Source: Micromussa lordhowensis (taxonomy: Eukaryota > Cnidaria > Anthozoa > Scleractinia > Lobophylliidae). From it: DNA of 64,000 nucleotides. Position 1 is the first letter of the stretch. Every line of letters starts with the position of its first letter. The notes beneath the pieces were generated by a model. The model was not told the origin of the DNA, made no database searches, and saw nothing but the letters and a program-made list of their open reading frames with translations. The stretch lies in the NCBI GenBank assembly GCA_964020085.1, contig OZ026607.1, positions 973,103 through 1,037,102 of the forward strand, read 5' to 3'. The translations under genes were made by a program, and so were the position numbers. Of the stretch, positions 43,077-53,064 are shown one piece after another.

Positions 43077-43208
43077 ATGCCTCCGTGCGTAGGAAGAAGA
43101 ACATCATTAGTTTATTGTGTTGTGCTGACGATTTTGCCAGCTTTACAGGGTCAGTCGGGCGGCTTCAATTTCGAATCTTCGACAGATCAGAAGATCTTTC
43201 AGAACGTG
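43077..43208 (+). CDS. Candidate first coding exon with signal peptide (partial gene)
   Basis: 44 codons beginning MPPCVGRRTSLVYCVVLTIL, a basic start followed by a hydrophobic core and an ALQGQS cleavage-like end, then FNFESSTDQKIFQNV and a strong donor (GTG|GTGAGT) in phase 0. This reads like the first exon of a secreted or membrane protein. No in-frame second exon was found before the next gene at 44676; splicing to the acceptor at 44557 meets a stop after seven codons. The remaining exons may be missing, lie far downstream with the TIR gene nested inside, or the exon may be spurious. Confidence 0.4.
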
Positions 43209-44675
43209 GTGAGTTACAAAGGTATTTTTAAAAGTATCTCTTATATTGTAGCTCATTGTAAGTAGAAGACGTCTATCTTTACTGCGAATCTATGTACAGT
43301 ATACATGTACATACGATGCTAAACTAAAGTGCAGCTTGCTCTTGGGTTACTAAGCCTTTTAAATTTTCGAGTAATTAAAATTTAGCTTCATTTCATGCTA
43401 AGTTCTTAATATGTAGTACGAGATGAGAGATGTTTTTGGGCATCTCATAATTAATACGTTAAGACATGAAGGATCATTGCAGTTATGTACACAACTTTAG
43501 CAGTTGTGGAAATAAATCCTGAAAAAATTGGGTCATGTGTACTAAAGATATCCGCAATCAAGTGTAGATCTGAATACCCTCAAACAACCCTTGATTGACC
43601 TTGATCAACACTTGTTCGATGCGTGACCCTTGATCAACCCACAATCAACACTCGATCGATACTTGATCGACGTCTTGCTTGACAGTCAGGCAAGAGTCAA
43701 CTAATTGTCGATTAAAGCATATGAGTCTGTTGGCAATTGGCCGACTATCAGCCGACTGTTGATTGAGTGTCAATCCAGATGTTGATTGAGTGTTGATCAA
43801 GGGTATAGATTGAAGGTTTCAATCTACACTCAACTGCAGATGCTTTTAGTACACTTGGTCCAAACAATTTAGGCTTGAATGGGATTCAAACCCAGTTGTG
43901 CTTAAGGTAGTAGATACCCGCAAAAATGGCCAAATTTTGTCAAAACTGGAGTCCAGAAAGTATGACAACTGAAAGTCATATTTAATCATAACTTATACCA
44001 CATTTAGAGTTTAAGTCTTCAGCTACCTCTGACAATAAGTTTTAAGAAGTTTCATCAAATCCTGGCCAATCTATGGGGTGTTGAAAGGGACCCCTACTGT
44101 GAAATAGCTACAGTTTTGGGGCAGGTCAATCTCCTTCAGAAACTATCCTATTTAGGCCAAATTTTCATTGAACATACAAGAGACATGGTAGAATGCAATG
44201 ACCTACTTTTCACCAACTGCGGGGGGGGGTGGGGGGGGGGGCTCTGTTTCCATAGCAACATGTAAACATAAAAGAATTTTTTTTTCCAGTTTGGCTCTCA
44301 TTCAATGATCTATGTTTTACCTGTATGGCTTCAAAATCTACATCATTGCGTTCTACAGGCAAAAATACATACCCCTGCCAAATTTGGTGAGAATTGGACA
44401 ATTCGTTCTCTCAAACGACCTGCCCCTCATAACTGCAAATATGATCCTTCATGTCTTTACATTTGATCGTTCTGCAATTTACTTCATAAAAATGCCAATG
44501 TGATCACAGGGCAAGTTTAGCCTGATTCTTTTAATTTTAATTTTGCATAATTTTAGAACAGATCTGGGAAGCGATTCTAATGAGCCTGTTGAGCAGGCGA
44601 TTAAGGTACTGAAGTTTAAACAAACTGGCAACCAGAAAGAAGAACAGGACTGCAGCTAACTAATTTGGTTCTAAA
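43209..44675. other. Non-coding stretch between two + strand genes
   Basis: Contains a MITE (43536-43857) and a G tract at 44220-44241. A likely 5' UTR acceptor for the TIR gene (CATAATTTTAG) lies at 44556. No protein-coding exon is supported. Confidence 0.5.
43536..43857. mobile_element. MITE, about 320 bp, rich in TTGATC motifs
   Basis: Inverted ends GTGTACTAAAGATATCCGC and the complement TTTTAGTACAC, both continuing into an inverted AGTGTAGAT. The interior is full of TTGATCAA-type motifs. Confidence 0.8.
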
Positions 44676-45020
44676 ATGGGTTGCACACCATCATCACAAA
44701 ATTTTCAAATCCAGGAGAATGAAACTCGCCTTTTGCAAGAGATTGATCGCTTACGAAACAAGGAGCAGTCACAACAACAAGAAATCAGTCAGTTACGGGC
44801 AGAGAATGACAAACTACGAAATGGCCCGGCACTGAATGATGGGTATGAAAGTATGGATACAATTAACCGAGAGACACCTGACGACGAAAGTCATGATCTT
44901 CTTGTGAAGGAGATTGAGAGATTGAAATTGGAGCAGAGTGACAAAGACAAAGAAATCAGCGAGCTGAGGAAGTGCAATGAACAGTTGAATGTGACAATAC
45001 AGAGCACACCACAAATGCAG
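44676..45020 (+). CDS. Exon 1 of TIR gene: acylation motif and coiled coil
   Basis: Begins MGCTPSSQ: Gly2 with Ser6 fits the N-myristoylation consensus and Cys3 is a common palmitoylation partner. The remaining 108 residues are charged heptad-like sequence (LLQEIDRLRNKE, LRAENDKLRN, LLVKEIERLKLE, ISELRKCNEQL), predicting coiled-coil oligomerisation. It ends in phase 0. Confidence 0.85.
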
Positions 45021-48000
45021 GTATAATGGTTGTATCTTAAATCTATGCAGTATTTCCTTAGAAAGCCTGTTGCATGTTCCTTGTCAATTGGAGTTCAAGT
45101 TGATTTATTTTACTGGTTGCACTCTCCATAATAATTACTTCAATTAATCAGCAGTTTGGTATAGATGTTGTAGGTCAATTAAATGAAATTCAGGCTAAAT
45201 TTTTTTTTAACATAGTTGGATTCTCAATTTCCTTTGTCTTCTAACCCTAATTATTCATGATCTATGAATAATTAGGGTTAGGAGACAAAGGAATTTCATT
45301 TTATCCTGAATTTCATTTTAAACTACAACATAGGCATACTGAAGAGCTTTAGTTTGTTCCTAGTGTGTACCGGTATATGAGGAGAGGTTGATAATTGCTA
45401 ATACTCTGTATTGCAGCCTACCAGTCCAGCTTTCAGCCCAGCTCCAGTACAAGCTTCACCCCAGAAAACCCGTAATTTACCCAAAGTCGGAGATCCGGTG
45501 AGTCAAACAAATGTTACACAGACAAACCTGATCGATACAGCACCATATTATTACAATATTATACACGTATATCTGACTTGATGGTCGTGTGGGGGTGGGT
45601 TGTATCAAAAAGTCCTGTTGGGGTGGGTTGTAACAAAAGGTCCCGTGGGGGCAGGGTGTCACAAGGACTGCCTCGTCCCCAGTCGCCCGCACGATAGTAA
45701 AAGAAATAATAATAAATAACTATTGAGGACGGGTGCAAGGAATCATGGGGAGGAGAGGAAACATGCTCCTTGCTAGCTACCAGCTCCCCATCGTGCCTTC
45801 TTGCATGCTCACTCCCACTCAAATTGCTACAGCCAAACAATTTCCCAAGGATGTCAACATGACTTGTACGATGTATACACGACTGGGTTGATTTACCACT
45901 GTAAAATAACCAAGAGCTTCATATTTCCACTGATTTTGTAAAACTATCGGTGAGCCATAAAATTGTAGAAAATGTAGTTATACAGCTGTATACCAGAGTA
46001 TACATGTATACATGTGCGGTAGCAGACAGCAAAAATACCTGTAGGTTAACTGTAAGATGTGTAAAAAAGTTCACAAGAGTGGTGGGGAAAGCTACATGTA
46101 CATCTGATTTCCACACTGTAAACAACTTGCATTTCCTTGGCACTGATCACTAACCATGTAATTTAATTTGCAGGTTCTAGCCATGTGGGAGTCAACTCCA
46201 TGGCAGTATTTCACAGCCACCATAGTCTCATTTAACTCCAAAGCACTGAAGTACACCATCAACTGGGATGATCAGGACCCAAGTGGGCGCATTGTTGATT
46301 ACTTTAACTTAGCACTGGATAGAGTGCCAGAGCCAGATGAGATTGCTGTTGGATCCATTGTGCTGTTCCCTCAGGGAAAGTACAGGGGGCAAGAAGGTGT
46401 ACGACTTGGCGGTCAGCGATATCACCAGGTGTGTTGGCCAGCACTTTCAGAAAGTCAGTTTTAAGTGAACTGATCCCAGGGTGCTCATCGAGAAATTTGG
46501 AAAAAACCCTAAGAGGTACTCAGACCCTGTTTTGTGGGTGTAGCTTGACTCATTACCCTGAAAGGTACCCCCAAAGCTCCCTCTGTGGAATATTTTAAGG
46601 CTGATTACCCTGAGAGGTTCCAAAACTGCTTTTTTTAACCCCTTAAAGGTACAACAAGCACTCTATCCTTTTTTATATGGGAGCCCCAGTAGGGAATTGA
46701 CTTTGTATATTAATTTAAAAATTTTCAACTTTACCAGGGATATTGCGGCATGCGACACGAACCAAAACGAAGGCAAATGTACAACATTCTTGTGGATAAA
46801 ATGATGCAAAAATGTTGTTGACAGATGTTTTTTAACAGATCATCATCTGCACTTGTCATGTCAGTAGACGTACAAGGCTGTCACTTTCTAAAACCAACAC
46901 TTTTTGTTCCATGCAGTGGGCTTGGCTACATTCAAACTCTTCCACTCTTTATTGTTTCTTGTCTTTCTCAACAGTCCTTCTCCAAGTGGTCTTTAGCCTC
47001 TCTTGCGCCCTTTTGTCTTCTGGTGGTTTTTAACAGTCAAACTGTCCTTGAACATCTTATATTGAAATTGAAACTATGCTATTATTAATTAGTTTTTTTG
47101 CCTGGGGTGTAGTGTGCAATGTGCATGTTGTACATAATTTTAAAAGTTATAAGTCTTTTCCTTCCAAGAAATTATATGTTAGTATTAAAACTTGATTTAC
47201 ATCTAATGTTAAAAATGTCCCGTGTTTTAATTTAGGGACGGATAACTCATGTCTATGATGGCAACAGAGGGCAGAAAGTTTATGATGGCGTACACACTAA
47301 GGGAGATAGTGATGGCAAATGGGTGACATATAAAGGATATGATTTATACTTTGTTGAAATTGACATTTCCCAGTTGCGCATCTCTCCTAATGTGCTGGAC
47401 ATTCTGTCTGCTCAAGATCCTGAGCCAGCCAGTCAGCAGAGTAGCTTTGTAGATGGTGGAATAAGTCCATGTGATATATTCATTTCATACACAAAGGTTT
47501 GTGAAATAATTGGGTGTTTGGATGAAGGGAATGGCATTAGTACTGTGTTGTCCCATTAAATTTAGGAGTGACCATTTCATTTCTGAAGAGGGCGTAAGGG
47601 AGTTTAATTTCCTCCAAAAAGTCCTAATTGTCCAAAATATCATGAATAGAAATAACCTTTAAACAAATGTGGAACAGCATGCAAAGAAAGCCTTGTGTGT
47701 TAGCCCACGGCTAGCAGATTTTGTAGTCTTTACCTTATGGATTAATCTGTCTTTCACTTGCCCAACTGGGCAGTGAAGTTTTTTGGTAAAATTTTTGAAG
47801 AAATTCAAATTACAAATTAAAGTATGATAAGAGATGAAGGCTTTGGGGGTAGGGTGAATGACTTCCAGGCTAGTACATCATAGCTATAGCTGTCCAAATT
47901 AAAGGAGGGGTAGTGAATGGTAATTGCAAGACTAGAGGGCAAGACTAGCATTTTTCTTTGTGAGCCCAAGGTATTTTGACTTTTTAAATTGTGAGACTGA

Positions 48001-51000
48001 GACCTCAAAGTGTTTTAAATCAGAGCATGAGACGTTCAAATTCTAGGATGCCCTTGTCATTTATAAAAGACAAACAGACAAATCAAAGCCTGTTTACCCT
48101 AAAAGCATCAAACTTGGTCAAATGACTACTCTTAACGTGATCTTTCATGTGGTGGTGTCAGTTTATCGATTGGTTAAAATTTGAAACTCGCCCCAGTTCC
48201 CTGCGCGATTTCGGAATGGCCTATTGAGAAGGGTGGACACCACAACCATGTGGGTACAACATCAGTTGCATATTATTGGGATCACAATGTAAATAATGGC
48301 TGTGAGGATCAGTGGAGGTGCGTAAAATGTCTTCACTGTTATTGACAGGTCAACAGCCCTTCTGCTATCCGGAACCGTGAGTTAGCCCCATCCGAAGCTC
48401 CGCCCAGCTACGATGAAGCCATCATGTCAAGTTTGTGTGACCCTCGTGACATTAGACATCAGTTGGAAAGCTCTGGAGCAAAGGTGAATGGAGATAAGCA
48501 TGGAGCAGATTCACTGATCCAGACAGTCCAACAGATAAACGCAGCTAAGGTTTTTGTGGCTTGCCTTAGCGATGAATATGTCAAGTAAGTGCTGATACCA
48601 TCTGCCATACAACTTACCACCCTTTTATGAGACAAGGACTGCATCTCATGAAATGCGACATTCATTTCAAGTGGTGCTGTAGATGTGTGTAATGTTGCCA
48701 ACACGTTCCGTGTTAACAACACCATTCATCAGAACAAATTGCAGCTGAATGCCTGATTTCTTTTACATTGCATTTCTGCAAAACAAGTTGCATACTGAAT
48801 TTTCCTATTATCCAAGCAACAGTCTGGAGAAACGTCAGTTGGGAAAGCTGACAGAAAATGAAAGTTTCGGATATTTTCTTCCTCTAGACTAGATGACTCC
48901 ATACACATCTATGGATGATTCTCCGGCCGACTTACCCAGCCCTCCCCCCTTTGTGCCCCCCTTCCTGTCACCCCCTGCTTTTCAGCTGAACAGCAAGCAT
49001 TGATGTGTATGATAACACTATGTTGCTATGTCTTTATTTCGCTAGTATGAACGAGACTTAAGTGATACAAGTGATAATAAAATGAGTTGATTATCTTTCC
49101 TCTCAGGGATGAAATTTGCCGTCAGGAGTTTCAGTATGCCAAAAAGACTGTCAAAAAACCGGTTATACCAGTTGTCGTGGGAAGCTCGTTTGATTGGATG
49201 ATGACGGTTGTGGGACTTCTTATTGCGGGTGAAATTTACATTCACTTTAGCAACAAAGACGTGCAGGACGATAAAATGACAGAACTGTTGAAAGCTATCA
49301 AAAAGAGTGTTCCTCAAGTAAGAGTTCCAGGTTCAATGGGAAGTGTACAAGGTGGGTTTGATAAGAAAATACATAACTTAAATTTCGGACGAATTCAAAT
49401 CCGGAAAAAAATGGTTCAAAAAATCAAACTGTCCTAGATTTTTTAAGCCTCTGACGTAGCTACAGTATGGTATAGAACTTTTAAATAGCTCCAAAGCCGC
49501 TGGTTTCCTTTATGGAGCGAACGCTAGCTGAGACACTACTTCAGATACATATATAACGGCTTGATAGGATTTTTTGTTATTTTCTCGTCGGTTTATCTGT
49601 AAAACCGTGAGGGTGAAGTACAACTATCATTTTCACAGAAGTTGATTCAGTCTAAAGCGCGTTTTGTAGGCTTAAATTTACGTTAGGTAAGCTTCAGCAA
49701 ATTGTCCGAAATTTTTGTCCGAATTTTGTCCGAAATGAGCTATAAAGTGTCAGAAAATGATACGTCCGAAATTTTAACGACCTAAATTTTTTTGCAAGTA
49801 ATGTATCCTGCGAGCAGCCCGCTTTAATGCGTTAGAGCATGCGCAAAGACGAAGCTGCGAGAGACATGTCGGCGAACGAGGCGAGCCGGGCGGGGAAGGG
49901 CTTGGCACGAAAAATGAGAGCCTCTCATTTTGCAAGTTACAAAACAAAATGCATGTATATTAGGAACTGATTGTGTGTGTTTTTTTTGTCTTGCTGTAGA
50001 ATTACAAAGTACTGAAGATAGTCCGGCAGCCGCCAGGACACTGGGTCCTGCTGACGTGTTTGTCAGTTACTGCTGGGTGAATTCAGAAAAGGCACACAAG
50101 TCCAAGCAGGTAAGAGTTCCAGAGGTTGGGGCCAGTATAATGAAGAGAGCGAAAACCATATTGGGTAGCTCGACCTGATTTTACAAACAATTTTCATTCT
50201 GTGACTGTCGTGTAAAATATACGACTGTGAAAGTCTCCAAATCTCTTGTCAAGACTTTTTTGTGTCTTAGGGTTAGGTTAAGGGTTAGGCGTCCCAAACC
50301 TCACACAATCAACCTTGTATCAACTAATTGTTTTCCTTTGTGTACTTTTCTTTCTAACACTAACTAACTCTTTAACACATAATCATCTTCCATATGTAAT
50401 TTGGATTTATCTATATGTATTCTATTTTCTTCTGACACCTTTGTAAAATTAATGTTTGTGAGAGTTTGAATTAAAATTGAATTGAATTGAATTGTGGCTA
50501 AAAAAATTTATACGATTAACATTTTTACGGTAGCGGTTAAAATAGTCCAATATTTCACCTAACGGCTAAATGTTTGGCACGTTTTACGTCTAACGATCAC
50601 TAACCTTATTGAGATCCTCTGGTAAGTACATGAAGATAAGATAAAATAAACGGAAAAGAACAGCAAACCTTGCCTGTACTAACTGTATCTCGGGTATTTC
50701 TAACTCTGCTGTGTCGCATCACCAGGTGAAAAAGTTCTTTGGATCGCAGTATGCCGATCCTAGGAAGGTTCATGCTGGCCTGGCAAAGAACAACAGGTTC
50801 TCTTTGTGGATCGATACGGAAAGACTTAAAACAACTAATCAGAATGATGAATCTTTAGGCATGGTATGTGCATTAATAACACAATCATTAATACATTACT
50901 TGTAGAAAATTTCGGACAAAGAAGTGTCCGAAAATAAAACCGTCCAAGATTTTTGAGCTTGATAGAATTTGCGTTATTTTTCTCGTTGCTATATCTCTAT

Positions 51001-53033
51001 AACCTTGAGGGTTCAGTAAAAATATCGTTTTCACGGATGTTAAAAATGGTAAAGTCTGCATACGAGCCAAGTGGCTCATCAGGCTGGAGTTAATATCACA
51101 GGTTTCTGTAGCATGAAGCGACAAGGAGTATTTCTACTTCCCCCCTGGATGGGATGCTAGTCCATCGCAGGGTTACCCCCAGCATTAAGTTCGCCGGTAC
51201 CCATTTATGCACATGGGTGGAGAGAGGCACTGTGAGGGTAAAGTGTCTTGCCCAAGAACACAACGCAATGTCCCCGGCCAGGTCTTGAACCCAAACCGCT
51301 CGATCTAGAGACGAGTGCTTTGATCATGGGACCACCGCGCCTCCCTTTGATGTTACTTCAGTCTAATGCGTGTTTTGCAGGAGTAAATTGATTTTTTCAT
51401 TTTACTTATGTGTCATCATAGTGTCCGAAGTTTTACGAAATGAGATAAAAAGTGTCCGAAAATTAAAAGTCCGAAATAAAACCTCCGAAATTTTAACGAC
51501 ACGCCCGAAATCTTTTACAAGTAATGTAACATAATCACGAGTGATTGCTTATTGTTATAATTGCGACCTTTAGGAAAAGTCCTAAATTGAGTCTCCTTAC
51601 CTTTTCTGTGGACGGTTGACTTTCTTAAGATCTGGGAAAACGGTTTGTAGATAATTACTGGCTTCTAGTTGTCAGTGTCTCCACAAAAGTGGTGTCAAAC
51701 GAATGCCTGATCATTGTTTCTGAAATTGCACTTTCCGTCCGCAGTTCAAATATATGATCTCTTGAATATTCACTCGTGGTAACAGAATATGCTGCTAAAC
51801 ACTCTTAATTCTAGCTTGAGTGTTTTAAACTGAAAACTAAGCTTGCGACCTCCATTTGCTATTACCATATTGTAATCAGTCTAGCGGAGTCGTTTTCAAT
51901 TGAGTGTTGTAACACCCAAACCAATACAGCTGTTTTTAGAAAGGTTGTCCCGAAAAAGCCTATAGGCGTACGGGACAATGTCGAAACGTATTATATGGGT
52001 AATGGTGGTTTAAGGTCTCTGGATTGAAGCTGCAAGGGCTGCTGCAAGGTGTTTCAGCGTGATAAAAGAAAAACAGCACAAACACGTGTACTCATACTTC
52101 CCTTTCCTTCTAGCTGAAACACCGAGAAACCTAAATCAAATGACGATAAACTATCAATATCAATCGTCATTGTGTCGTGTGCTTAAGTTTTGTGGGACAA
52201 CCCGTGTGGAAACAGCTGTATACCAATCACAAAGAACAAAGACATGTAGCTGACGCAAAGCGCGGGAAAACGTGTGCGAGCGAGTCACGACTGGTTCTGG
52301 TTTCACTTCTGATTGGATGAAAAAGTGGCGCGAGAGTTTTTTAAGCCAATCGCAAGCGTACTTGATGCAAACCAATTACTTTTCGATTCTCAAATGATAA
52401 CCGCTCTAAATGTAGGTTACAACTTCTTGTAAAGAGCCACCTTAAATTTGTAAAGCTCTCAAACCCTTCCCGTAGGAACCAAAACTGAGAGACAGTGGAA
52501 TTTTATAACACGTCTAAAAACTTGCGATTGTTTCATTTCCTGTTCTGAGCACCGTGACAGGTTTTGTCAGAAATCAGACGTTTATATGGAGTCAATCTAT
52601 TTACAAACAGCTGGCCCCAGTTGATCAAAGGCTGGATAACGCTATCCACCGTGATAAATAGCTATCTAGTGGATAATGGTTAACAAACCAAACCACGTTA
52701 ATCAATGGATAGTGATTCATCCAGTAGCAAGAGAGTATCAAGGTAGAGGCAGCGTGGCAGAATAATCAGCGCGTCGGACTCGCAATCCAGCGGTCTCGGG
52801 TTCGAGTCCCGCTCTGACCACTTCCTGGATTTGTTTCATGATAGGCCCGAGTGCAAATCCTCGGCCACGCTTGTAAATAGCCAACTGCTTTGCCTCCGGC
52901 CAGTTGGGATTCTTAACAGTGTTATGTTCAATTTGAATTATTTGTTTCAGTTGTTTGCTCGGTCCCACTAGCCTTTGTACTATTAACACTGCCGAGGGTA
53001 AATAAAGGTTATTATTATTATTGTTATTGTTAC

Positions 53034-53064
<31 letters not shown>

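Noticed and set aside
43077..45020. Signal-peptide exon spliced to the TIR gene
   Set aside because: Joining 43208 to the acceptor at 44556 meets a stop after seven codons, and the TIR product has its own MGC acylation start, which conflicts with a secretory signal.
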